NCBI GenBank assembly: GCA_963766295.1
Contig: CAVXYW010000002.1
Location: 1,426,001 to 1,490,000 of the forward strand
Reading direction: 5' to 3'
Length of the DNA stretch: 64,000 nt
From: JBBDRJ01 sp963766295
Lineage (GTDB): Bacteria; Actinomycetota; JAICYB01
Shown: one piece after another, positions 10,401-18,415 of the stretch
Layout of the letters: every line of letters begins with the position of its first letter
How positions within the stretch are numbered: the first letter of the stretch is position 1
The notes under the pieces: model-generated
The model's database searches: none
Seen by the model: only the letters and a program-made list of their open reading frames with translations
Told to the model about the DNA's origin: nothing
Translations under genes and position numbers: made by a program

Positions 10401-10543
10401 TAATCGCAACCGGAACGCCGAAGGATGTCCTCAACCACCCGGCGGTTGTGGAGAGCTACCTCGGCACACGGCAAGAGGCGATACAGCGATCGGGTACCGG
10501 TTCGAAGCGAGGCCGAACTCGCACGCGCGGCCGCCCGCGCTAG
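7460..10543 (+). CDS. MFS transporter-LivF-LivG triple fusion
   Basis: This 1027-residue protein combines three modules. Residues about 45-445 form a 12-helix major facilitator domain with the loop motif GWLGDRISRVRM. Residues about 475-710 are a LivF-type ABC ATPase (Walker A GTNGAGKST near 508, signature LSGGEQQ near 611, Walker B LLMIDE near 632). After a Lys/Ala/Pro linker, residues about 752-1005 are a LivG-type ATPase (GANGAGKTT near 786, signature LSTGSRR near 903, Walker B IMLLDE near 922, H-loop VIEHD). It ends in a basic tail. The ATG overlaps the permease stop (ATGA). Both ATPases look catalytically complete, so they should power the upstream permease. The MFS part is unexpected: it could be a second transport path, a regulator or a membrane anchor. 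Confidence 0.9.
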   Translation: MKTAKPKPSPRRRKVAAGVGPTEPKPGKLITERDDTRKLGRVAALTGGGSIVPLAVLFGLNFVDEFDRLAFAALTPELRNAFNLSDAGITAVGTFSGLLVLFAALPIGWLGDRISRVRMAMISAAIWGVMSIATGLVPAVWALFVVRLIGGIGRLSNESIHPSLLADYYPPSAHPSVFRIHRFANPIAGVAGIIAGVIADSLGWEWAFILLSIPTFLFILAAAALKEPIRGQSIDMELAEKIHSTEGTVPFGEARRQLYNVRTLRRLWTGALFLGVGWVPIGAILSLFFENVYDYNARGRGLVVFFENAGVAIGLVVGGWFATRVVKRDATQHLATITGLSFVLFAVGLLLMAVVRNAPASVAFATLGSVGIGGFQPAYFSLVGLVAPPRIRSQAFSWAVLYVGLGGLGAIVLIEFADNEGYRLAVGVLSGIIALAGMIGVTAFRFVRRDIEQATRTMETAIRLKDELKELGSQQSLVVCRGVEVAYDQVQVLFGVDLEVKENEILALLGTNGAGKSTLLKAISGLVDPIGGAIFYDGRDITHADATKTAQLGIVQMPGGRAVFPTMTVKENLRLAAWLFRGDDDRFEEELKNAEEMFPILKDRKNELAGSLSGGEQQMLSLAGAFMNKPKLLMIDELSLGLAPTIVGRLIDVVQQIHKTGVTIIVVEQSVNVALTLAERAIFLEKGEVRFSGKARELLDRPDILRSVFIAGASAQGAKKKPSGTGARSKANQKAVTTAPMKRVAPPPNAPVVLECREVMKRFGGITAVNGVNLELKQGQILGLIGANGAGKTTLFDCISGFIPIDSGRIDVSGEDVSEQPPHERAKLGLGRSFQEARLYPTLTVAETIAVALERHLASRDILAAAMSLPASYESELQAAERVEELIELMGLTAFREKLVGELSTGSRRIVELACTLAQDPSIMLLDEPSGGVAQRETEALGPLLQRIQQLTGCSMMVIEHDMPLMSAICDEMIALELGGVIATGTPKDVLNHPAVVESYLGTRQEAIQRSGTGSKRGRTRTRGRPR

Positions 10544-10935
10544 TCCCAGAACTCGTCGAACTCGTACTGCTCGCTCGAGTGCAGGAACATGCGCTGGATC
10601 ACACCGTGCTCAACTGCGCAGACGAAATACACGTACGCCTGTAGTTCTTTGCCTATTCGTTGAGCTGCGAACCAGTCGAAAAGAACGACGTGATCATCAC
10701 TCGTGCAGATGTCGCCGGTGCGCGGCTGGACGGGACGAAAAGTGTCGGCCGAGTCGTCGACCATTCGCTCGAAGAGACTGATGATCTCCTCGGCCCCCTG
10801 ATAGGTTCCGGCGTAAGAGCTCCGACCGCTGATCTCGAGCGTGCTGTTGGATCGGAAGCACAGACGCATGGACGGCCAATCACGGGTCCGCAGCGCGTTG
10901 TAGAAGTGCTTTACGACCCTCTGGCGATCCGTCAC
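10540..10935 (-). CDS. SnoaL/NTF2-like protein
   Basis: The 131-residue protein has the size and pattern of the NTF2/SnoaL cone fold: an N-terminal helix (VVKHFYNALRTRDW), then a Gly-rich turn (YAGTYQGAEEIISLFERM) and a strand-rich second half. Members serve as small isomerases, cyclases or ligand-binding domains; the function here is open. The GTG start overlaps the acyl-CoA dehydrogenase stop as GTGA, placing it last in the minus-strand operon. Its stop overlaps that of the convergent MFS-ABC gene by four bases. Confidence 0.75.
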   Translation of the reverse strand: MTDRQRVVKHFYNALRTRDWPSMRLCFRSNSTLEISGRSSYAGTYQGAEEIISLFERMVDDSADTFRPVQPRTGDICTSDDHVVLFDWFAAQRIGKELQAYVYFVCAVEHGVIQRMFLHSSEQYEFDEFWD

Positions 10936-12077
10936 ACCGAGTAGCGTTCCAACAGGCGGCGCGCAATCACAAGTCGCTGGATCTCGTTTGTGCCCTCACC
11001 GATGATCATCAGCGGCGCGTCTCGGTAGTAACGCTCGACGGGAAACTCGGTGGAATACCCGTAGCCGCCGTGCACACGGATAGCGTCGACAGCTACCTCA
11101 CGGCACATCTCCGAGGCGTACAGCTTCGCCATCCCGGCTTCCAGATCGGCGCGTTCCCCCCGGTCCTTCAGCTCGGCGGCTCTCAGATACAAAAGGCGTC
11201 CAGCCTCGATCTTCGTCGCCATATCGGCCAGCAGGAACTGGATGGCCTGGTGGTGCGCGATGGGACGCCCGAAAGTCTCGCGCTGCTGCGCGTAACGGAT
11301 GGCGGCCTCGAATGCCGCCTGCGCTACTCCGACGGCGCGGGCGGCGATGTTGATGCGTCCGGTCTCGAGCCCGTCCATCACGTGCCCGAAGCCGTGCCCT
11401 TCTTCTTCACCGATGAGATCGTTCGCCGGAACTCGGACGTCATCCAGGATCAGCTCCACGGTGTCCACGGCCCGATACCCGAGCTTGTCGATGTGTTTGC
11501 TGATGTCGAATCCTTCGCCCTTCTGGACAAGAAGACATGACATACCGCGGTGCGAAGGCTCGATGTCGGGATTGGTCTTGACGATCGTGGCGAACACTGT
11601 GCCGTGCTCGCCGTTGGTGATGAACATCTTTCGTCCGTTGACGATGAACTCGCCGTTGGAGCGTTTGGCCACAGTGCGGATCGCCTGAAGGTCGCTACCG
11701 CATTCAGGCTCGGTCAAGGCAAGGCCGGCTCGGTGCTCACCGGACGCCAACTTGGGCAGCCATCGCTGTTTTTGATCGTCCGTGCCGTTCGTCTTGATGA
11801 GATGCGCGCAGATGTTGTGCGTGTTGAAAACGCCGGACAAAGACATGAAGCCGCGACACAGCTCCTCGACGCACATCGCGTACGTAACGAAGTCGAGCTC
11901 CATCCCGCCGTACGACTCGGGGATGGTTGCGCCGAAGAAGCCCATCTGTCCGAGACTCTCGACGAGCTCGGAGGGATAGACGTCGTCGCGTTCGAGAGCC
12001 GGTGCTGCCGGGATCACCTCACGGTCGACGAACTCGCGAACGGCGCCGACCAGCGCGTCGCGAACGTCGGAGGTCAA
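10932..12077 (-). CDS. Acyl-CoA dehydrogenase
   Basis: This FAD enzyme of about 381 residues has the family hallmarks: LALTEPECGSDLQAIRT (flavin/substrate region), FITNGEHGTV, and the C-terminal IRVHGGYGYSTEFPVERYYRD followed by IGEGTNEIQRLVIARRLL. The base Glu of the IGEGTNE motif is present. It should oxidise an acyl-CoA to the 2-enoyl-CoA. An enoyl-CoA hydratase sits two lipoprotein genes upstream in the same operon, which fits beta-oxidation. The start is taken at a TTG (12077) that overlaps the upstream stop as TTGA; a GTG at 12101 is an alternative. Confidence 0.92.
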   Translation of the reverse strand: MTSDVRDALVGAVREFVDREVIPAAPALERDDVYPSELVESLGQMGFFGATIPESYGGMELDFVTYAMCVEELCRGFMSLSGVFNTHNICAHLIKTNGTDDQKQRWLPKLASGEHRAGLALTEPECGSDLQAIRTVAKRSNGEFIVNGRKMFITNGEHGTVFATIVKTNPDIEPSHRGMSCLLVQKGEGFDISKHIDKLGYRAVDTVELILDDVRVPANDLIGEEEGHGFGHVMDGLETGRINIAARAVGVAQAAFEAAIRYAQQRETFGRPIAHHQAIQFLLADMATKIEAGRLLYLRAAELKDRGERADLEAGMAKLYASEMCREVAVDAIRVHGGYGYSTEFPVERYYRDAPLMIIGEGTNEIQRLVIARRLLERYSV

Positions 12078-13114
12078 AGCAGCGCTTTCAGCTCGTCCCA
12101 CACCTCGGCGCGCGTCGTCGTGTAGTCGTAAAGGCTCCCACCGATCGAGCCGGTGTCCCTCGCCGCTCGCACATACGCCGATACCTGCGCTTCGTCGGCG
12201 TATTCGCCGAGACCGCCGATGATGTGCACGGGGCGTCCGGTGAGGTCCCTGGTCTTGTTCACGTTCTGAGCGGTGAGATCAGATGCGGCTTTCGGTGATT
12301 TCTCCCGGGCCGTCCAGTAGTTCATCGGCATGAAGACGTCGTAGAACGGCGCCAGAGCCTGCCACGGAAAGTCGGGCCACCGCCCGGGATTGACCTCCAG
12401 AGACGTCGGCGGGATCACGATCGCCGCCAGCGGATAGCCGGACGGCACTTCCCTTCGCACACGGTTGCTGTACTCGATGGCGCGCTTGGTCCGCTCGTTG
12501 TGGTCCGGAAGGGCCGCTGTGTACTCGATGTCGGCGCCGAAGGCGTCGAAGCGATTACCTGCCGGCGATCGGAAACGTATGGCGGCGAGGCTGCGGTTCA
12601 CGTCCTTGGTGAGATCGGCGAAGCCCGGCGGATACCAGGCGACGACTCTCATCCCGAGCTTCTTGGCTTCGTCCAACGCCGCGCCGACGGCTCGCGGGAA
12701 TTGGATGTCGGTCACGCTCGTGTAGCGAGCGGATTCGAGATAAAGCGTACGCACGCCCTGCTTCGCGACGCCACGAACGAGGGGAAGTATCGAGTTCGGA
12801 TCGTCGTTGTGATCGAAGACATCGATCCACGCTCCGAGCGATCGGAAGGAAGCGACTCCGGCCACTACGGGCGGCAGCGCTGAAAGGACTCGCGCACCCG
12901 GTGGGATCGCAGCGGCTTGTGCCGAACCACCGGCCGCCGGAACTTTCTTCGCAGGGATCTTCGTCGGGCTAGGTGTCGGCAGCGGCTCGAGTTCGACGGA
13001 CACGTCCGCACTTCCGGTCCGGTGCGGCCCAGTGATGACGCGCTGCGACTGAGGCGTCGACGGCGGCGAACACGAGACAAGCAAGAACAGAGCTAGAAGA
13101 ACTGTGCGGCGCAT
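12074..13114 (-). CDS. Lipoprotein with TIM-barrel-like glycosidase-type domain
   Basis: The 346-residue protein starts at an ATG with MRRTVLLALFLLVSCS, a lipoprotein signal with Cys at residue 16, then a Pro/Thr/Lys linker. The remainder resembles an (alpha/beta)8 barrel of the putative glycoside hydrolase type: AWIDVFDHNDDP, GVRTLYLESARYTS, GMRVVAWYPPGF, DAFGADIEYT and DVFMPMNYW. Asp and Glu in GADIEYT are candidate catalytic residues. The substrate is unknown. It lies between a Kelch lipoprotein and acyl-CoA dehydrogenase with minimal spacing, so it is co-transcribed with lipid catabolism genes. Confidence 0.65.
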   Translation of the reverse strand: MRRTVLLALFLLVSCSPPSTPQSQRVITGPHRTGSADVSVELEPLPTPSPTKIPAKKVPAAGGSAQAAAIPPGARVLSALPPVVAGVASFRSLGAWIDVFDHNDDPNSILPLVRGVAKQGVRTLYLESARYTSVTDIQFPRAVGAALDEAKKLGMRVVAWYPPGFADLTKDVNRSLAAIRFRSPAGNRFDAFGADIEYTAALPDHNERTKRAIEYSNRVRREVPSGYPLAAIVIPPTSLEVNPGRWPDFPWQALAPFYDVFMPMNYWTAREKSPKAASDLTAQNVNKTRDLTGRPVHIIGGLGEYADEAQVSAYVRAARDTGSIGGSLYDYTTTRAEVWDELKALL

Positions 13115-13124
13115 CGACCTATCC

Positions 13125-14111
13125 CTAACCCCCGACGTGCAAGATCTCGTTTGCCCCGGACACGGTAAGACCCGGCTCCGCTCCGCCCCCGACAACGTAC
13201 ACGCGATCTTCGATCACCGCAGCACCTAAGCCGTGTCTCGGAGTAGGCAGATCGGGCGCGCGCGACCAGTTCTGTAAACGGGGGTCGTAGATCTCGGCTT
13301 CCGGAAAGGTTCCGGGCGGTTCCTCGCCGCCAAAGACGAACACCTGTCCCCCGGACGCACACGCCGCGAGCCCTCCTCGGGCCGTCGGCATGTCAGGCCC
13401 GCGCGACCACTCACCGGCAGCGATGTCGAAGACATCCAGGCGGCTCTGGTTCGTCGTAAGCGAAAGCTCCCGGCCACCGACGACATAGACCGCTTCGTTA
13501 GTTGCCGCGGCCGCCAGATGATCGCGCGGCGCGGGGAAGTTACCCAGCGCGGTCCACTCACCGGCTCCGATGTCGTAGGCCTCGAGCGCATCGCTAAGTT
13601 GCGATCGATCCCCGAAGCTCGTCGCACCACCAACCGCGAAGATCTGTTGGTCGCTTGCCGCGACGGCCAGTGCGCCTCGGGCCGTCGGGAGCTCCGCCTC
13701 CTCTTTCCATTCCTCATCCGCAGGCGCCCACGACCAAACCGTCGACGCGGATCGGCCGCCTTCGTCGTAACCCGCAACGGCGAAAAGCCTTCCGGACGCG
13801 GTAGCGAGCCCAAGGTGATGTCGCGCGGCCGGCAGAGGAACAGACGAGCTCCATCCGTCGGCTTGTGGATCGTAGACCTCGACGACATCGGTAGCCGAGC
13901 CGTCACCAACGAATCCCCCGGCCGCATAGATCTTTCCGTCCAGCGCCGCAACGGCGACTTCGGTTCGCGGAGTTGGCATGTCCGCGCCTTGGGTCCACCT
14001 AAGGTCGGAACGTAAGGGCGCAGGTGATGGTGTTGAAGTTGCTTCATCTCCGTCACCACCGCACGACGCACCGAGCACTACCAGAACCAGCAGAAGTGAT
14101 CGACGTCGCAA
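13125..14111 (-). CDS. Kelch-repeat lipoprotein
   Basis: This 328-residue protein begins at a TTG directly after the enoyl-CoA hydratase stop and has a lipoprotein signal (LLLVLVVLGASC). Six Kelch blades follow, each with the pattern PTPR or PTARG, then IYAAGG / VYVVGG / VFVFGG and ending in DP..W or AGEW. Kelch propellers usually bind proteins or sugars, and some are carbohydrate oxidases, but no oxidase residues can be assigned here. It would be lipid-anchored on the outer face of the membrane. The TTG start could reduce its translation. Confidence 0.85.
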   Translation of the reverse strand: MRRRSLLLVLVVLGASCGGDGDEATSTPSPAPLRSDLRWTQGADMPTPRTEVAVAALDGKIYAAGGFVGDGSATDVVEVYDPQADGWSSSVPLPAARHHLGLATASGRLFAVAGYDEGGRSASTVWSWAPADEEWKEEAELPTARGALAVAASDQQIFAVGGATSFGDRSQLSDALEAYDIGAGEWTALGNFPAPRDHLAAAATNEAVYVVGGRELSLTTNQSRLDVFDIAAGEWSRGPDMPTARGGLAACASGGQVFVFGGEEPPGTFPEAEIYDPRLQNWSRAPDLPTPRHGLGAAVIEDRVYVVGGGAEPGLTVSGANEILHVGG

Positions 14112-14915
14112 CTATGTGCCTGTATACGTCCCCGGACGCTTCTCGAACGCTGCCGCCACCGCTTCGCGCATGTCATTGGACGTGATGCATTTCGTCTGAG
14201 CCTCGAGCTCGCCGCGCATGCCCTCTTCGAGCGAGACGCGCCCGGCCTTGGCAACAAGAGCTTTCGTGAACCGGATCGGCATCGGAGGACGCGACGCGAG
14301 GTCCTGAGCGAGATCGCGGGCTTCCTTCTCGAGGTTCTCCGCGGAAACGACGCGATTCACTATCCCCCACTGCAGCGCTTCGTCCGTCGAGATCCGTTGG
14401 GCAGTCCAGATCAATTCCTTCGCACGGGCGGGACCTACGATCTGAGGAAGGATCTGCGTGCCGCCGAGATCGGGGACCAATCCGTAGGTGATCTCGAAGA
14501 CCGACATCGTTGCGCCCTCGGCGGCGATGCGGATGTCGGCAGCCAGCGCGAGCTGGAAACCGGCTCCCAGCGCATAACCCTGAACGGCAGCAACCACCGG
14601 CTTGTTCATCGTTGCCCAGATCGCAAAACCCCCCTGAGCGAAATTCGGATTGACGTTTCCGTCACCCGACGCCTGGCTGTTGCCGACGTTGCCCGAACCG
14701 AAAGCCTGCAACGAGGCGAGGTCGAGCCCCGAGCAGAAAGCGCGTCCCTCACCACGCAGCAGCACGGCGCGCACCGATTCGTCGGCTTCGACGGCATGGC
14801 CGGCCTCGTAGAGAGCCTGGAAGACGGCGGGCGACACGGCGTTGAGCTTGTCGGGACGGTTCAGGCTGACGGTGGCCACCCCATCGGCCACGTCTACGCG
14901 GACGACATCGGACAT
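14112..14915 (-). CDS. Enoyl-CoA hydratase/isomerase family protein
   Basis: The 267-residue crotonase-fold protein has the CoA-binding and oxyanion motifs (VSLNRPDKLNAVS, GRAFCSGLDL, GYALGAGFQLALAADIRI, GLVPDLGGTQ). One catalytic Glu position of the classical hydratase (Glu in the FxEITYG segment) appears as FEITYGLVPD, whereas the second reads D in PDLGGTQ, so an isomerase or other crotonase activity is also possible. The ATG at 14915 is preceded by GGGAGGAAA, the best ribosome site in this operon, which it heads. Confidence 0.9.
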   Translation of the reverse strand: MSDVVRVDVADGVATVSLNRPDKLNAVSPAVFQALYEAGHAVEADESVRAVLLRGEGRAFCSGLDLASLQAFGSGNVGNSQASGDGNVNPNFAQGGFAIWATMNKPVVAAVQGYALGAGFQLALAADIRIAAEGATMSVFEITYGLVPDLGGTQILPQIVGPARAKELIWTAQRISTDEALQWGIVNRVVSAENLEKEARDLAQDLASRPPMPIRFTKALVAKAGRVSLEEGMRGELEAQTKCITSNDMREAVAAAFEKRPGTYTGT

Positions 14916-15004
14916 GATTTCCTCCCTGGTAACGGACGCCAAGGATAGCTCCGAGGCTTGGCATCGAACCTGGAGAGGACCTACGGCGTTATCTCGTCGA
15001 GACC

Positions 15005-17095
15005 ATGACCCCAGGCATCCGACGAACCGCGCCCCTGATCGTCCTCGCCGTGCTGGTCTTCAGCGCTTGCGGACGGGAAGGCGGTCCCGATCACGCACGC
15101 CAGGCGGGCTCGTCCAGTGTGGGCGTCGACCTCAAAGCGGAAGAACAGGGCGCACCGGTCGTCCGCAGCGCAGTAGCTCTAGAGCGATTCGAAGATTGCT
15201 CGGCCCTCCTCGGACACCTTCGAGCCGCCGGTCGTGAGCGCGTGAGTCCCTACGGTTTGCCCGGGGCGGCCGGAGGAAGCGACCTCGCGTTCACGAACCG
15301 AGCGGCTGCCGATTCCGCGGCCGGCGCACCGGCCGCGCAAGAATCTGCTGCGGCCCCGGCGGCGACCTCGGATTTCTCGACCACTAACGTCCAAGAAGAA
15401 ACCGTGGACGAGCCCGACATCGTAAAGAACGACGGCGATCGGATCCTCGTCGTCGACCGGAACGAATCGGACGGACGTCCCCGGCTCGTCTATCTGACGG
15501 TCGCGGGTGGCAAAGCGAGCATCGCCGGCCGCTTGGATCTGCCGGTCGAAGCCGGAAACGAGCTGCTCATCGCCGGCAACCGAGCGATGGTTCTCGGGTT
15601 CGGTGGCTACGCGATCCCGTTCGGCCCCGGACCTGCCGACAGCAGAGCCGTCGCTGAAGACCGGATCGCGCCGCAACAACAGAAGGTCGAAACCGTCGCG
15701 ACGGTGATCGACATCTCCAACCCCGGATCGATGAAGGTGACCGACACGCTCCGCCTCGACGGAAACTACGTGTCTGCGCGGATGGTCGGAGGTGTTGCCC
15801 GGCTCGTCCTGAACTCTCAGACTTCGCGTCTTGCTTTCGACATGCCGACGCAGGGCACACCAGAAGCAGCTCGTGCAGCGCTCGAGAGCAACCGCAGGAA
15901 GATCGCGGATGCACCTATCAATTCTTGGCTCCCCCACTTCGTCCACATCGACGCCGGCGGTAAGAAGATCGACGAGGGCCCTCTGACGAAGTGCGACTCC
16001 ACATATACACCGCAAAGTTTCTCGGGATTCGGAACGGTATCCGTCGTAACGATCGATCCGGCGAACCCCAACCCGCAGCGCAGCTCGACCGTGCTCGGTG
16101 ACGCCGGAATCGTCTACGCGTCGCCGACAAGCCTTTACGTTGCGACGCAGCGCTGGCCCGAGCCGCGTCCGCTCGCGATCGAAGACGGTCCGATCGTTGC
16201 TCCCGAACCAATCCCGGCCGCACCGCGAACCGAGATCCACCGCTTCGACATCTCGGACAGGGTTCGCGCCATCTACTCGGCCTCGGGACAGGTCGATGGA
16301 ACCGTCCTTAATCAATGGTCGATGTCCGAGCACGAAGGGTTTCTGCGAGTCGCAACAACGACCGATCAGTTCTCACCGGAAGGCGCCGCGGCTTCGTCCA
16401 GCACGGTCAACGTGCTCACGACGCGCGGGACGAACCTCGCACGCGTCGGATCGGTCGGCGGCATCGGTAAGGGCGAGCGCATCTTCGGCGTCCGCTTCAT
16501 CGGCGACACCGGGTACGTCGTCACTTTCCGGCAAGTCGATCCGCTCCACGTCATCGATCTGTCGGAGCCGACGCGGCCTCGCGTTCTCGGCGAGCTCGTG
16601 ATCCCCGGCTACTCCGCGTACCTGCACCCCGTCGATGACGGAAAGCTGCTCGGTGTCGGACAGGACGCATCACCGGAAGGGATGCGACTGGGAGCCCAGG
16701 TTTCACTGTTCGACGTCAGCAACCCCAACGACCCGAAGCAGCTGGCGAAGATCCGCGAAGAAAACGCGAGCTCGCCCGTCGAATACGACCATCATGCGTT
16801 CCTGTACTGGGAGCGCTCATCGCTGGCTGTTGTGCCGATGGAAAGCTACGGCGAGGTCACGTCGAACAGGGAATCCGTTCAGCAGCGTTCGGCGGCCGTT
16901 GGTTACCGCGTCGACGGCAATTCCCTGCGAGAGCTAGGCCGCGCTTCACACGCTAACCACGTAGACCCGAACAGCGGATATGCGTCGATCCAGCGTTCAC
17001 TGGTGATCGGCGACACGCTGTTCACTCTTTCGGCGGCCGGCCTGATGGCCAGCGACATCAACAACTTCGCCGAACGCGGCTGGGTCGGCTTCTAA
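15005..17095 (+). CDS. Secreted beta-propeller lipoprotein (Beta_propel family)
   Basis: The 696-residue protein starts MTPGIRRTAPLIVLAVLVFS followed by the lipobox Cys. It matches the family of large secreted proteins with a C-terminal beta-propeller found in archaea and actinobacteria: FSTTNVQEETVDEPDIVKND is the diagnostic N-terminal motif, followed by repeated VIDISNP and VSLFDVSNPNDPKQL blades and the GYSAYLHPVDDGKLLGVG segment. Function is unknown; a role in cell-surface interaction is plausible. No neighbour on the plus strand is close enough to define an operon, and the gene ends three bases from the convergent next gene. Confidence 0.88.
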   Translation: MTPGIRRTAPLIVLAVLVFSACGREGGPDHARQAGSSSVGVDLKAEEQGAPVVRSAVALERFEDCSALLGHLRAAGRERVSPYGLPGAAGGSDLAFTNRAAADSAAGAPAAQESAAAPAATSDFSTTNVQEETVDEPDIVKNDGDRILVVDRNESDGRPRLVYLTVAGGKASIAGRLDLPVEAGNELLIAGNRAMVLGFGGYAIPFGPGPADSRAVAEDRIAPQQQKVETVATVIDISNPGSMKVTDTLRLDGNYVSARMVGGVARLVLNSQTSRLAFDMPTQGTPEAARAALESNRRKIADAPINSWLPHFVHIDAGGKKIDEGPLTKCDSTYTPQSFSGFGTVSVVTIDPANPNPQRSSTVLGDAGIVYASPTSLYVATQRWPEPRPLAIEDGPIVAPEPIPAAPRTEIHRFDISDRVRAIYSASGQVDGTVLNQWSMSEHEGFLRVATTTDQFSPEGAAASSSTVNVLTTRGTNLARVGSVGGIGKGERIFGVRFIGDTGYVVTFRQVDPLHVIDLSEPTRPRVLGELVIPGYSAYLHPVDDGKLLGVGQDASPEGMRLGAQVSLFDVSNPNDPKQLAKIREENASSPVEYDHHAFLYWERSSLAVVPMESYGEVTSNRESVQQRSAAVGYRVDGNSLRELGRASHANHVDPNSGYASIQRSLVIGDTLFTLSAAGLMASDINNFAERGWVGF

Positions 17096-17098
17096 GCG

Positions 17099-18310
17099 CT
17101 AACGCTCACCCGGCGCTTCGATAGGTCGTACGAGCAGGACGCCGCCCTCCGCACGCACAGCGGCGATCTCGTCGCCATCCGGAGCAAACGAGAGGCCGCA
17201 AACTCCGTCGCCTGCTACCGGTGCGGACCGTGAACCGTCCGACGAAACGACCCAGCCTTGCGCGACGTCCGACTCGTTGCTGCGGGTCACGGCAAGGAAG
17301 CCTCCGTCGGACGACCAGGATGGACGGCGTCCGTTGGTAAGCGGCCGACGCGCTCCCTGGATCGTCGAAGCTTCGATGACCGCTCCGGCGCGCTCGACGG
17401 CCAAGATGTCGCGCGAAGACCAAGCCACCGAGAGCCCCGGTCCGGCTGCGGCCTGCTCGCCGCTGTCGACGTTGAGGATCTTGACCGTCGGTGGTCCGGG
17501 CCCGAGTCGCGGTGCCGCCGGATCGTTCTCGGAGATGAAGGCCAAGCGTTTGCTGTCCGGCGCCCACGAGATGCTCGATAGGAAACCTCGAGCTTCTCTA
17601 ACTTTGGCTGTGGCTTCGGTACCGTCCGCCTTGGCGAGACGGATCTCTTTACGGTCGGGTGTGACCATCGCGAGCTTGGTTCCATCGGGCGACCAAGCGA
17701 GTTCCAGCGCTTGGAAATTGAACACGACGGTGGCGCCCGTTTCGGGATCGACGACGGTGGAGCCGACAGCCAGTCGTCCGTCACCGAGATAGGACGGCGG
17801 CCGGCACGGCGCACCGCGTGCGATCTCCTTCGCGTCGCCGGCGCGCACCGCCGAAGGATCGACACCGGCGAACGACCGGCCTTCCAACCGCTCACCGACG
17901 GTGAACGGAATCACTTCGAAGGTTCCCCTCTGCGGGAAGCCGCCCTGCTCGTCTGGACCGACACGCAATTCGTACTTCTGCGCGATCACGTCGCTGGAGT
18001 CCGGAAGCGTTGCGGGGATCGGCGCCGAACGCAGCCGATCGCCGGCCTTGCCCTTCGCCAGCTCGGCGCAATCGCCGATCTCGCTCGTTCCGGTGCAAAG
18101 GCGGACGCTCACCTCTTGGTCGTCTGGATAACCGTGGATCTCGAAGAACGGCCTCATGCCCACCGGGCCGGATGAAGGCACAGCGTTCACGTGGGGGCCG
18201 AGGATGCCTCCCTCACGGTTCAGGTACTGATAGCCGGCGCCCAGCGCGGCGGCCACGGCAACGGCGGCGAGGATGAGCTGGGCGGTTCGTCGAAGACTTC
18301 CGGTTTCCAT
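17099..18310 (-). CDS. Membrane-anchored TolB/PD40-type beta-propeller protein
   Basis: The 403-residue protein has an N-terminal membrane helix (about residues 11-28), a linker domain and then WD40-like PD40 repeats with the pattern LAWSPDGTKLAMV, ISWAPDSKRLAFI, PSWSSDGGFLAVT and LSFAPDGDEIAAV. It is therefore an extracytoplasmic propeller held by an uncleaved N-terminal anchor. Biological role is not evident. It is the third secreted propeller protein in this 5-kb stretch, each of a different blade family. Confidence 0.8.
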   Translation of the reverse strand: METGSLRRTAQLILAAVAVAAALGAGYQYLNREGGILGPHVNAVPSSGPVGMRPFFEIHGYPDDQEVSVRLCTGTSEIGDCAELAKGKAGDRLRSAPIPATLPDSSDVIAQKYELRVGPDEQGGFPQRGTFEVIPFTVGERLEGRSFAGVDPSAVRAGDAKEIARGAPCRPPSYLGDGRLAVGSTVVDPETGATVVFNFQALELAWSPDGTKLAMVTPDRKEIRLAKADGTEATAKVREARGFLSSISWAPDSKRLAFISENDPAAPRLGPGPPTVKILNVDSGEQAAAGPGLSVAWSSRDILAVERAGAVIEASTIQGARRPLTNGRRPSWSSDGGFLAVTRSNESDVAQGWVVSSDGSRSAPVAGDGVCGLSFAPDGDEIAAVRAEGGVLLVRPIEAPGER

Positions 18311-18388
18311 GACGCCCTAGCCTGACGGATGAAGCGCTATGTGTAGTCGCTCTTGCATACCGGCACCACGATCGAGGCGTCTGGCAAG

Positions 18389-18415
18389 CGAGACCGCTGC
18401 GGAGCTGCGGTCTCG
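18389..18415 (+). promoter_or_regulatory. Perfect 9-bp inverted repeat (hairpin) upstream of DUF1416 gene
   Basis: CGAGACCGC (18389-18397) and GCGGTCTCG (18407-18415) form a perfect 9-bp stem with a 9-base loop, ending 15 bases before the GTG of the DUF1416 gene. It lies in the divergent region between two genes. No U-run follows, so a terminator is unlikely; an operator or an RNA structure near the start codon are both possible. Confidence 0.55.

Noticed and set aside
15179..16333. Minus-strand frame of 384 codons within the Beta_propel gene
   Set aside because: It is rich in Arg and Asp with no motif, and the opposite strand has a complete recognised family.
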